DNA of 13,217 nt from an uncultured Acetatifactor sp. (GTDB taxonomy: Bacteria; Bacillota; Clostridia; Lachnospirales; Lachnospiraceae), in NCBI GenBank assembly GCA_947626405.1, contig CANQSE010000024.1:1-13217 (forward strand), read 5' to 3'. The notes under the pieces are model-generated. The model was not told the DNA's origin, searched no databases, and saw only the letters and a list, made by a program, of their open reading frames with translations. Each line of letters opens with the position of its first letter. Positions within the stretch are counted from its first letter, which is position 1. This document shows positions 6,833-13,217 of this stretch, piece by piece. A program made the translations under genes and the position numbers.

Positions 6833-6860
6833 TTGATATAAATTTTGTTTGTGGTAAAAT
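6833..6860 (+). promoter_or_regulatory. Promoter of the antiporter operon
   Basis: TTGATA (6833-6838), 16-nt spacer, TAAAAT (6855-6860), with a TG one base before the -10 box (extended -10). Predicted start near 6867, giving a leader of about 37 nt that carries the GGGAG site at 6891-6895. No riboswitch-like structure fits in that leader. Confidence 0.6.
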
Positions 6861-6903
6861 ATTTCAGGAACATTTTAGGTCTTTACGAAAGGGAGAGAAA
6901 CAT

Positions 6904-7362
6904 ATGCTGATGATTTTTTTCTTGCTCTGGGTTATATTCAACGGCAGTCTCACACCTGAAATCGCGGTTTTCGGAGCGGTTGTTTCCGTCTCGGTATTTG
7001 CCTTTACATGCGCCTTTATGGGGTATTCGTTTAAAAAGGAGCTTTTGTTTTACAGGAAGCTTTTTCTCTTTTTCAGATATGTAATACTGCTTGTGAAGGA
7101 GATCGTCAAGGCGAATTTCGGGGTAATACACATGATTCTTACCCAGAAAGAGGAGATCCAGCCCGTACTGGCGGTTTTCCATACGGACCTTAAATCGTCC
7201 TCGGGCAAGGCGCTTCTGGCAAACGCGATCACCCTGACGCCCGGCACCATAACGGTGTCGCTTGAAAACGACAAGTACACCGTACACTGTCTGGACGAGA
7301 GCCTTGCGGAAGGCATGAACGACAGCGCATTTGTGGAATATATTAAAAAACTGGAGGCATAG
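6904..7362 (+). CDS. mnhE: Multisubunit Na+/H+ antiporter subunit MrpE (MbhA-like)
   Basis: Small membrane subunit of Mrp/Mnh antiporters and of the Mrp-like half of Mbh complexes. It has 152 residues, close to the family's ~160. Two or three N-terminal membrane segments (about 1-15, 18-40, 50-68) precede a cytoplasmic domain with the family hallmark NAITLTPGTITVSLEND (107-123). I chose the ATG at 6904 because GGGAG (6891-6895) is 8 nt upstream and the product then starts directly with a membrane helix. An upstream in-frame ATG at 6742 would run through the terminator and promoter, so it is rejected. First gene of the operon; mrpF begins 12 nt after its stop. Confidence 0.92.
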   Translation: MLMIFFLLWVIFNGSLTPEIAVFGAVVSVSVFAFTCAFMGYSFKKELLFYRKLFLFFRYVILLVKEIVKANFGVIHMILTQKEEIQPVLAVFHTDLKSSSGKALLANAITLTPGTITVSLENDKYTVHCLDESLAEGMNDSAFVEYIKKLEA

Positions 7363-7374
7363 GAAAGAGAGGAT

Positions 7375-7734
7375 ATGGGAAGCGGAATTTCTGGTCTGGA
7401 GCAGACGTATCATGTTTTTTTGGCGGGAATCCTGATAATTCTGTCCGTCATGGTGATTCTGTGCCTGATCCGCGCAATCATCGGTCCCAGGACGGCGGAC
7501 CGCGTTGTGGCCGTAAACATGATGGGAACTATGGTTATTGTGATGATCGCCGTGCTGGCGCTTATGCTTGACGAGGGATATCTTGTCGATATCTGCCTTA
7601 TATATGCAATGATCAGCTTCCTGGCCGTGATTGTCCTGACGAAGGTTTACGTGGGTGTTTATCTGGAGAAAAAACGCAGGGAAGATTCGGAAACGGAAAC
7701 GGAAAAGGAGGAGCCGGAGGATGGCGGTGTTTGA
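7375..7734 (+). CDS. mnhF: Antiporter subunit MrpF (MbhB-like)
   Basis: A 119-residue membrane protein with three predicted helices (about 12-36, 46-66, 72-95). The MrpF hallmark RAIIGPRTADRVVAVNMMG is at 33-51, with a conserved Asp in the last helix (DICLIYAMISFLAV, Asp72). Known family role: a small subunit needed for assembly and ion transport of the Mrp complex. The C-terminal tail (99-119) is strongly charged and Glu-rich. Part of this tail is coded by the purine-rich Shine-Dalgarno region of the next gene (GGAGGAG near 7708-7714). Overlaps mrpG by 14 nt, which suggests translational coupling. Confidence 0.92.
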   Translation: MGSGISGLEQTYHVFLAGILIILSVMVILCLIRAIIGPRTADRVVAVNMMGTMVIVMIAVLALMLDEGYLVDICLIYAMISFLAVIVLTKVYVGVYLEKKRREDSETETEKEEPEDGGV

Positions 7735-8098
7735 ATGGGTAAGGTTCCTGGCCGGAGCGGCGCTTCTTCTGGCGGGAGTCACGATTTTTGTCATAGAGAT
7801 GATAGGCGTGTTCAGGTTCAGGTATGTGCTGAACCGGATGCACGCGGCGGCTATGGGCGATACGCTCGGGATAGGCTTCTGCCTGCTGGGGCTGATCGTC
7901 ATGTGCGGTCTTAACTTTACGTCTCTTAAGATGTTTCTTGTGATAGTATTTTTGTGGTTTTCCTCACCCGTGTCGTCGCACCTGATCGCGCGGCTTGAAG
8001 TGACCACGGACGAGGATAAGGAAAAGCATTACGGATCGGTTTCCCTTGACGAACCCGAACGGGGGAAAGGAGATGGAGAGAGCCATGACGGTGTTTAA
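7721..8098 (+). CDS. mnhG: Antiporter subunit MrpG (MbhC-like)
   Basis: A 125-residue membrane protein with three helices. Family signature: FRFRYVLNRMHAAAMGDTLG (31-50, the R-x-H-A-A...DTLG core) and SSPVSSHLIAR (81-91). The ATG at 7721 follows AAGGAGG by about 9 nt. An in-frame ATG at 7655 would add 22 highly basic residues inside mrpF and is rejected. After residue 91 there is a charged tail of 34 residues, longer than usual, which includes coding over the next gene's ribosome-binding site. Overlaps both neighbours by 14 nt. Confidence 0.92.
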   Translation: MAVFEWVRFLAGAALLLAGVTIFVIEMIGVFRFRYVLNRMHAAAMGDTLGIGFCLLGLIVMCGLNFTSLKMFLVIVFLWFSSPVSSHLIARLEVTTDEDKEKHYGSVSLDEPERGKGDGESHDGV

Positions 8099-8363
8099 CG
8101 CCATATTGCTGATATTTCTTGTGATATGCGCAATCGGGGCAAGCTTTTCGAGAAGCCTTTTAAATTCGATCCTTATTTTTATGTCCTACAGTCTTGTAAT
8201 GTCCATTATCTGGATATTGCTTGAGTCTCCGGATCTGGCCATCACCGAGGCCGCGGTTGGAGCCGGAGTGACCACGGTGCTGTTTGTGGTTACGCTCAAG
8301 AAGATCCATGCCATTATGAAAAACGAGGACGCGGAGGAAGAAAAGGAGAGGGAAAATGAGTAG
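8085..8363 (+). CDS. DUF4040/MbhD-like subunit (MrpA C-terminal module)
   Basis: A 92-residue membrane protein with three helices (about 3-20, 27-46, 57-72). The hallmark ESPDLAITEAAVGAG (47-61) is shared by MbhD of archaeal membrane-bound hydrogenases and the equivalent region of full-length MrpA. Here it is a stand-alone gene, the archaeal Mbh arrangement. Start: the ATG at 8085 has GGAG (8075-8078) 6 nt upstream. The in-frame ATG at 8073 abuts its AGGAG with no spacing, and the TTG at 8046 lies deep in mrpG. The last 15 residues are almost all Glu/Lys/Arg and overlap the next gene's Shine-Dalgarno site. Overlaps the following gene by 8 nt. Confidence 0.88.
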   Translation: MTVFNAILLIFLVICAIGASFSRSLLNSILIFMSYSLVMSIIWILLESPDLAITEAAVGAGVTTVLFVVTLKKIHAIMKNEDAEEEKERENE

Positions 8364-9318
8364 AAAGGTTCCGGAAGAACAGTATAGGAAAACGATATCC
8401 TATCGCTTCAAAACATGGCTTGACGGAGTGAGGGATCCCTTTCTTGACACGGTTGAGATGCGGCCCCAGCCCGAGTTTGAGGAGACCGCGGAAACCGTGG
8501 CCCGCAGGGAGAGAGACAGGGAGCGCATCAGGGATCGTGTTTACGATCTTGAGAAGAACAGGCTGGTCGTTTTTTTCAGCCGGATCTATCGTGTCATGGC
8601 GGTCATATTCTGCGTGTTTTTGGTGGTAATGCTGCTTTTTGCAGTGTCATGGCTCCCCACCTTCGGCGAGGCGGACAAGCCGGTGAACAACGAAGTTTCA
8701 GCCCGTTACCTGGAGGAGGGACTGCAGGAGACCGGAGCCGTGAACGCCGTCACGGGTATGATTTTAACCTACAGGGCGTTTGATACCTTCGGCGAGACGA
8801 ACGTGCTTTTTATCGCGGCAAGCTGCGTGATGGTTCTTCTGATGGTGGACGAGGCGGTTCTAAAAAAACAGGAGAAGAAAAACGACAGGCAGTTTGAGCC
8901 CAAAAACGACGTGATTCTGCAGTGGAGCGCTTTCATTCTCTGTCCTGTTATTTTTATCTTCGGAATTTATGTGATCCTGAACGGGCATTTGTCGCCCGGA
9001 GGAGGATTTTCCGGAGGCGCCATCATGGGCGCGGGGCTTATACTGTATGTGAGCGCTTTCGGATTCAAGAAGACGCAGCGGTTTTTTAACGAAAAGGTGT
9101 ACAAGGTGGCAAAAATCACATCGCTTATCATGTACGGCCTGATCGGTTCCTATTTTTACATCACGGGTGCAAACGGCCTGGAAAACCATATACCTCTTGG
9201 AATACCGGGGCACATTTTAAGCAGCGGAATAATCCTGCCGATCAATATCTGCGTCGGCATAGAGGTGACTTGTACAATGTATGCGTTTTACGCGCTTTTC
9301 AGGAGAGGAGGACTATGA
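8356..9318 (+). CDS. mnhB: Fused MbhE-like and MrpB (MbhF-like) antiporter subunit
   Basis: A 320-residue protein with three parts. Residues 1-72 form a soluble, highly charged (Arg/Glu-rich) N-terminal extension I do not recognise. Residues 73-170 have two helices and the MbhE/MrpA-C-terminal signature GAVNAVTGMILTYRAFDTFGE (127-147). Residues 184-318 are an MrpB domain with four helices and NGHLSPGGGFSGGAIMGAG (209-227). MbhE and MrpB are normally separate polypeptides (MbhE and MbhF) or, in classical Mrp, MrpA C-terminus and MrpB; fusion joins two adjacent subunits of the complex. The ATG at 8356 has GGAG 7 nt upstream. The mrpC start is 1 nt after its stop. The reading frame is uninterrupted through the junction, so this is not a sequencing artefact on its face. 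Confidence 0.88.
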   Translation: MSRKVPEEQYRKTISYRFKTWLDGVRDPFLDTVEMRPQPEFEETAETVARRERDRERIRDRVYDLEKNRLVVFFSRIYRVMAVIFCVFLVVMLLFAVSWLPTFGEADKPVNNEVSARYLEEGLQETGAVNAVTGMILTYRAFDTFGETNVLFIAASCVMVLLMVDEAVLKKQEKKNDRQFEPKNDVILQWSAFILCPVIFIFGIYVILNGHLSPGGGFSGGAIMGAGLILYVSAFGFKKTQRFFNEKVYKVAKITSLIMYGLIGSYFYITGANGLENHIPLGIPGHILSSGIILPINICVGIEVTCTMYAFYALFRRGGL

Positions 9319-9319
9319 C

Positions 9320-9694
9320 ATGGGTGCAAATCTTTTTACAAATTACGGGGAAGCCGTGGCGATGATTCTTTTTGGGATAGGATTTGCTAATCTCCTGCTG
9401 CAAAAAAACATGATAAAAAAGATTATAGGCTTAAATATCATGGACACGGCGGTGTATCTGTTCCTGGCCGAAAAGGGCTATATCAACGGACGCGTGGCGC
9501 CTATCGTGGTTGACGGGGTACAGGATGCCCAGGCTTATATCAATCCGATTCCGAGCGGCCTTGTGCTCACAGGCATTGTGGTGTCAGTATCAGTGACAGC
9601 CCTGATGCTGGCTATAACAATACGACTGTATGGAAGGTATCACACACTGAACCTGGACGAGATATCCGCCCAGCTCAAAAAGGAGGGGCGTTAA
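9320..9694 (+). CDS. mnhC: Antiporter subunit MrpC (MbhG-like, NuoK homologue)
   Basis: A 124-residue membrane protein with three helices (about 8-28, 34-52, 78-103), homologous to complex I subunit NuoK. Hallmarks: KKIIGLNIMDTAVYLF (33-48) and NPIPSGLVLTGIVVSVSVTAL (75-95), corresponding to the DPLPQALVLTAIVI motif, with Ser-Gly in place of the usual Gln-Ala. AGGAGG (9306-9311) is 8 nt before the ATG at 9320; an in-frame ATG at 9281 lies in the previous gene without a site. The next gene starts at the base after its stop. Confidence 0.93.
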   Translation: MGANLFTNYGEAVAMILFGIGFANLLLQKNMIKKIIGLNIMDTAVYLFLAEKGYINGRVAPIVVDGVQDAQAYINPIPSGLVLTGIVVSVSVTALMLAITIRLYGRYHTLNLDEISAQLKKEGR

Positions 9695-11200
9695 GTGGAT
9701 ATCATACGCAACTTCCCCGCCGTTTCCATATTGCTTTGCCTGTTTGCGGGGATTATTTCGTCCGGACTGCGCGCCAGAGCGGCCGGCATCCTTAATATGC
9801 TCCTGATCCTGACTGGGATTGCGCTGAATCTGTGCACTCTCGTTTACGTGATATTTACAGGAGAGCCATATGTGTATGTGATGGGAAAATTTCCCGCCCC
9901 CTGGGGAAACGAGATACGCGTGGGGGAGCTGGAAGCCTTTATGGCCGTGTTTTTCTGTATCATAATGCTTCTGTCCATGATGGGCGGGAGCCTGGAGCGG
10001 AAACGGGAGATCGAGGACGGAAAAAAGAACCTGTATTATATCATGGTGGATCTGCTGCTGAGCTCCCTTCTGGCGCTGGTATATACAAACGACCTGTTTA
10101 CGGCATATGTATTTGTGGAGATAAACACCATATCCGCCTGCGGGCTTATTATGATTAGACAGAACGGCAGGACGCTTGAAGCCTCCATCAGATATATGAT
10201 AATGAGCCTGCTGGGCTCCGGACTGCTGCTTCTGGGACTGTGCTTCCTGTATGATCTGACAGGACACCTTCTTATGAGCAATATAAAGGAGCAGGTGGGG
10301 ATGCTTGCCGCGCAGGGCACCTATCACATGCCGTTAATTGTGGCCCTGGGTCTGATGTCAGTGGGCCTTGCGATCAAGAGCGCGCTCTATCCGTTCCATA
10401 CATGGCTTCCGGATGCCTACGGATATTCGACGCTGTCGTCGTCGGCCATACTTTCATCGCTGGTGTCAAAGGGATATATTTTCCTTTTGTTAAAAATTTT
10501 CTACAGGGTAATGGGATTCGAGTTCGTGAAGGAGAGCAAGGTTATCCATGTCCTGTTTGTGTTTGGCATCATGGGAATGATTATGGGATCGCTGAATGCG
10601 ATACTTGAGGACAACATCCGTCGTATGATTGCGTTTTCGTCAGTGGCTCAGATCGGATATATTTTTATGGGCTTTGGTCTTGGGACTACGGAGGGCGTTA
10701 TAGCCAGCATCTACCATGTGGTTTCCCATTCCGCAAGCAAAGCCCTGCTGTTTGTAGCGGCATCGGGGCTTACGGACGCCTCAGGCGGAAGCTGTCGTTA
10801 CAGGGATCTGACGGGAGCGGGATTTAGAAATAAGCTCGCCGGGGTTGCGTTTACGGTGGGGAGCCTTGCCATGGTCGGTATGCCTGTCTTTTCGGGCTTT
10901 ATCTCAAAGCTGCTGTTTTCCCAGGCCGCCATCGGACACGCGTACAAAATGCTGCCGACGCTGATTGCGCTCGCCATAAGCACGGTGCTTAACGCGGTAT
11001 ATTTTATGAAAACTGTTATAAGAATCTATACTCCGGCTCAGGATGACCCCGAGATGGCGCCCGGCAGAGTGATAAAAATGAGGGAGCAGAAACAGAAGTC
11101 AGCCGCGCTGATCTGTTTTATAATTTTAAACCTTGTGCTTGGACTCAACTCGCAGCCCATCATCGAAATGATCCGAAACGGGCTGGGTATGTTCGGATGA
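9695..11200 (+). CDS. mnhD: Antiporter subunit MrpD-type (NuoM/N-like), first of three
   Basis: A 501-residue polytopic membrane protein with about 14 predicted helices; the proton-translocating antiporter family shared by Mrp, Mbh and complex I. Key residues known in the family are present: Glu142 in the fifth-helix motif YVFVEINTIS, Lys228 in IKSALYPFHTWLPDAYG, Lys259 in LVSKGY, His341/His345 and Lys349 in YHVVSHSASKALLF, and Lys405 in SGFISKLLF. A full half-channel set of residues suggests it is active. It begins with GTG at 9695, directly after the mrpC stop, with AAGGAGGGG just upstream. It is followed by a 40-nt gap before the next antiporter subunit. Confidence 0.93.
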   Translation: MDIIRNFPAVSILLCLFAGIISSGLRARAAGILNMLLILTGIALNLCTLVYVIFTGEPYVYVMGKFPAPWGNEIRVGELEAFMAVFFCIIMLLSMMGGSLERKREIEDGKKNLYYIMVDLLLSSLLALVYTNDLFTAYVFVEINTISACGLIMIRQNGRTLEASIRYMIMSLLGSGLLLLGLCFLYDLTGHLLMSNIKEQVGMLAAQGTYHMPLIVALGLMSVGLAIKSALYPFHTWLPDAYGYSTLSSSAILSSLVSKGYIFLLLKIFYRVMGFEFVKESKVIHVLFVFGIMGMIMGSLNAILEDNIRRMIAFSSVAQIGYIFMGFGLGTTEGVIASIYHVVSHSASKALLFVAASGLTDASGGSCRYRDLTGAGFRNKLAGVAFTVGSLAMVGMPVFSGFISKLLFSQAAIGHAYKMLPTLIALAISTVLNAVYFMKTVIRIYTPAQDDPEMAPGRVIKMREQKQKSAALICFIILNLVLGLNSQPIIEMIRNGLGMFG

Positions 11201-11240
11201 TATTATAAAAGGAAATTTCTTACAAAGAGAGTGTGTTTTT

Positions 11241-12815
11241 ATGGATGGATTGATTTTAATTCCAATATTGCTTCCTGTGTTGTCAGGGACCGTCATTTTG
11301 CTTCGCTCCTTTGTCCGCAATGTGCGCATGTCAAAGCACGGAGGGCAGAACCTGCGGGAAGGCTTCGCGGAAAATGACAGGGGTCTTCACACGATAGTTA
11401 TGACAATACTGTCGTTTTCTGCCGTGACGGCGCTCTGGCTGGCGTGGAGCGGCGATAAAAGCCTGGTTCTGTTTGAGCTTGTTGAGGATATCCCCGTATT
11501 TTTTAAGATTGATGAAGTAGGACGTCTCTTTGTGACGGTGGTCAGCGTAATCTGGCTTCTCGCCGGGATATATTCGCTTGTGTACATGAGGCGTGAGGGC
11601 GAGCAGAGCCGTTATTTCGGCTTTTATCTGATTCTGTACGGAGTGCTGGTGGGACTGGATTTTTCAGGCAATCTGGTGACTATGTATCTGTTTTACGAAT
11701 TAACGACGCTTGTGTCATTTCCTCTTGTGCTTCACAACGGCACCAGGGAGGCTGTCATGGCGGCTCTGAAATATCTGTTTTATTCAATGTGCGGCGCCTA
11801 TGCGGGACTTTTCGGAATCTTTTTCCTGCGGCGTTTCTGTGATTCACTGACGTTTGTCCCCGGGGGAGCCCTGGGAGAAGGAGCCGCGGGGCATGAGGGA
11901 ATCCTGTTGATCGCCGTGTTCGCGATGCTGCTTGGCTTCGGGGCAAAAGCCGGTATGCTGCCCCTGCACGCGTGGCTTCCTGCCGCCCATCCCGTTGCGC
12001 CGTCTCCCGCTTCCGCAGTGCTTTCCGGTATCATAGCAAAATCCGGTGTGCTGGCTGTGATAAGGGTGGTGTATTACGTGGCGGGTCCGGACCTGATTCG
12101 CGGGACATGGGTCCAGTACGCATGGATGACGCTTGCGCTTCTCACAGTGTTTATGGGATCAATGCTTGCATATCGTGAAAAGGTCTTTAAAAAGCGTCTG
12201 GCCTATTCCACGGTAAGCCAGGTATCATATATTTTGTTCGGTCTGTCACTGCTTTCGGCGGAGGGGCTTGTGGGCGCGCTTCTGCATTTTACGGCTCATG
12301 CCGTGATAAAGAGCGGCCTGTTTCTCACTGCCGGAGTTTTCCTGTTTCAGTTCGGCTATACGAGGGTGGAACAGCTTGTGGGAATGGGAAAGAAAATGCC
12401 GGCGCTCATGTGGTGCTATACAATATTTTCTCTCGGCCTTATCGGTATTCCCCCGACGATCGGTTTTGTCAGCAAATGGCACCTTATAGGGGCGTCCCTT
12501 GGACTTGGAGAGATATTCGGAGATTTGCCTGTGAAAGACGGCTCCGGAGGGATCGGAGTATTTTCATGGCTTGGACCTGTCGTTTTGCTGGTGAGCGCTC
12601 TTTTGACGGCCGGTTATCTGCTGCCCATTGTGGCGCGGGGATTTTTCCCGGGAGATGAGGCGGAAGGAATGGATTTAACAAAGAAGGAGCCCCCGCCGTG
12701 TATGCTGATCCCTCTGCTCATACTTGGGGCGCTGACCCTGATGCTGGGAATTGTAAACAGTCCGCTTGAAGCTTTTTTAAGCGGAATTGCCCGTGAGCTT
12801 TTCGGGGCCGCATGA
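11241..12815 (+). CDS. NuoL/MrpA-N/MrpD-type antiporter subunit, second of three
   Basis: A 524-residue polytopic membrane protein of the proton-conducting antiporter family (Proton_antipo_M). Conserved: Glu153 in LFYELTTLVSFP, Lys236 in GAKAGMLPLHAWLPAAHP (with His243 and His250), Lys267 in GIIAKSGV, His349/His353 and Lys357 in HFTAHAVIKSG, Lys412 in GFVSKWH. The segment AHPVAPSPASAVLSG resembles NuoL and the MrpA N-terminal domain more than the preceding gene's product does. Between the first two helices there is a soluble insert (about 22-50, basic then acidic). A weak AAGAGAG lies upstream of the ATG. It probably supplies a second ion-translocation channel to the same complex. Whether it is best called MrpA-N, MbhH or MrpD needs a tree. 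Confidence 0.9.
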   Translation: MDGLILIPILLPVLSGTVILLRSFVRNVRMSKHGGQNLREGFAENDRGLHTIVMTILSFSAVTALWLAWSGDKSLVLFELVEDIPVFFKIDEVGRLFVTVVSVIWLLAGIYSLVYMRREGEQSRYFGFYLILYGVLVGLDFSGNLVTMYLFYELTTLVSFPLVLHNGTREAVMAALKYLFYSMCGAYAGLFGIFFLRRFCDSLTFVPGGALGEGAAGHEGILLIAVFAMLLGFGAKAGMLPLHAWLPAAHPVAPSPASAVLSGIIAKSGVLAVIRVVYYVAGPDLIRGTWVQYAWMTLALLTVFMGSMLAYREKVFKKRLAYSTVSQVSYILFGLSLLSAEGLVGALLHFTAHAVIKSGLFLTAGVFLFQFGYTRVEQLVGMGKKMPALMWCYTIFSLGLIGIPPTIGFVSKWHLIGASLGLGEIFGDLPVKDGSGGIGVFSWLGPVVLLVSALLTAGYLLPIVARGFFPGDEAEGMDLTKKEPPPCMLIPLLILGALTLMLGIVNSPLEAFLSGIARELFGAA

Positions 12816-12843
12816 GGAATAGTCTGGAAGGAATGGTTTTCTG

Positions 12844-13217
12844 ATGAGTGAGATAATGATGTTGATTGTGGTACTTTTGCCGATATTGACGGGAATATCC
12901 CTTTATATACTGCCCTTTCGCACAAGGCGGAGCATGCTTATTTTTATGGAGGCCCTTGTGCTGCTCAATTCCGCTCTTGTGTTTGTGATGCTGTTTAACC
13001 AGCCGCAGGGGGCGCTTACGGTGTTCAGGTTTACGGGAAACTTAAGCGTCACGTTTCGCATTGACGGCGTCGGATCGGTGTACGCGGCGCTGGTATCCTT
13101 CCTCTGGCCGCTTGCTCTTTTGTATTCATTTGAATATATGAAGCATGAGTCCGGCAACGAAAAGAGCTTTTTCATGTTTTACGTCGTAACTTACGGAGTG
13201 ACGCTTGGAATAGCTCT
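12844..13217 (+). CDS. Third NuoL/M/N-type antiporter subunit (N-terminal part, cut by window end)
   Basis: The first 124 codons are visible and the frame is open at the right edge. Two N-terminal helices (about 3-25, 31-51) are followed by FRIDGVGSVYAALVSFLWPLALLYSFEYM (71-99), the family's typical D-G-x-s...YS-x-eYM segment, and then by the start of the next helix pair. GGAAGGA (12826-12832) is 11 nt before the ATG, slightly long. The 28-nt gap to the preceding stop fits the same operon. The catalytic Glu and Lys helices lie outside the window, so activity cannot be judged. Confidence 0.85.
   Translation, partial: MSEIMMLIVVLLPILTGISLYILPFRTRRSMLIFMEALVLLNSALVFVMLFNQPQGALTVFRFTGNLSVTFRIDGVGSVYAALVSFLWPLALLYSFEYMKHESGNEKSFFMFYVVTYGVTLGIA

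Noticed and set aside
6742..6903. N-terminal extension of MrpE from an upstream in-frame ATG
   Set aside because: It would translate the terminator hairpin and the promoter; the ATG at 6904 has a properly spaced GGGAG and starts at the conserved helix.
6883..8007. Open frame of 374 codons on the minus strand
   Set aside because: It is antisense across mrpE, mrpF and mrpG, all of which have clear family motifs; its composition (His/Arg/Asn-rich, no domain) is typical of a shadow.
9590..10327. Open frame of 245 codons on the minus strand
   Set aside because: Antisense to mrpC and mrpD; Gln/His-rich product without any motif.

Overview
The window looks like a chromosomal segment of an anaerobic Firmicute, most likely a Clostridia/Lachnospiraceae-type gut organism. 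This is an inference from purine-rich Shine-Dalgarno sites, sigma-A-like promoters, roughly even base composition, and gene families (modular LysM surface protein, intracellular GH51 arabinofuranosidase, Cytidylate_kin2-type protein) that are common together in that group. No rRNA, tRNA, CRISPR array or insertion sequence was seen.

Left part (1-3.6 kb, minus strand): a large secreted, modular, Cys-rich surface protein ending in a LysM domain, with its own promoter and a strong intrinsic terminator at 173-208. Just past that terminator a second minus-strand promoter (134-162) fires toward the left edge into an RNA that folds into at least four consecutive hairpins (29-105). It looks like a riboswitch-type or other structured leader, cut by the window edge, and I could not assign it to a known class.

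Middle (3.75-6.8 kb, plus strand): a divergent arabinose-utilisation unit. It encodes a cytoplasmic GH51 alpha-L-arabinofuranosidase that releases L-arabinose, then AraD (L-ribulose-5-phosphate 4-epimerase), which feeds D-xylulose-5-phosphate to the pentose phosphate pathway, then a small cytidylate-kinase-like protein of unknown role. araA, araB and a transporter are not in the window. The unit ends in a nested hairpin terminator (6769-6819).

Right part (6.8-13.2 kb, plus strand, running off the end): a tightly packed multisubunit cation/proton antiporter operon. Its order is MrpE, MrpF, MrpG, a DUF4040/MbhD-like protein, an MbhE-MrpB fusion, MrpC, then three successive NuoL/M/N-like (MrpD-type) subunits, the last one cut. 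There is no full-length MrpA; its C-terminal part is present as separate MbhD and MbhE modules. This is the order of the Mrp-like half of archaeal membrane-bound hydrogenase/sulfane reductase complexes (Mbh/Mbs), not of a classical mrpABCDEFG antiporter. The natural prediction is that genes beyond the right edge encode more modules, possibly a group 4 [NiFe]-hydrogenase-like or related redox core coupled to Na+/H+ translocation. That core is not visible here.

The most interesting items are the unclassified leader RNA, the Mbh-ordered operon with its fused MbhE-MrpB subunit, the five-unit putative zinc-ribbon array in the surface protein, and a near-identical 20-nt palindromic element that occurs upstream of the arabinose unit and again inside the terminator hairpin before the antiporter operon.
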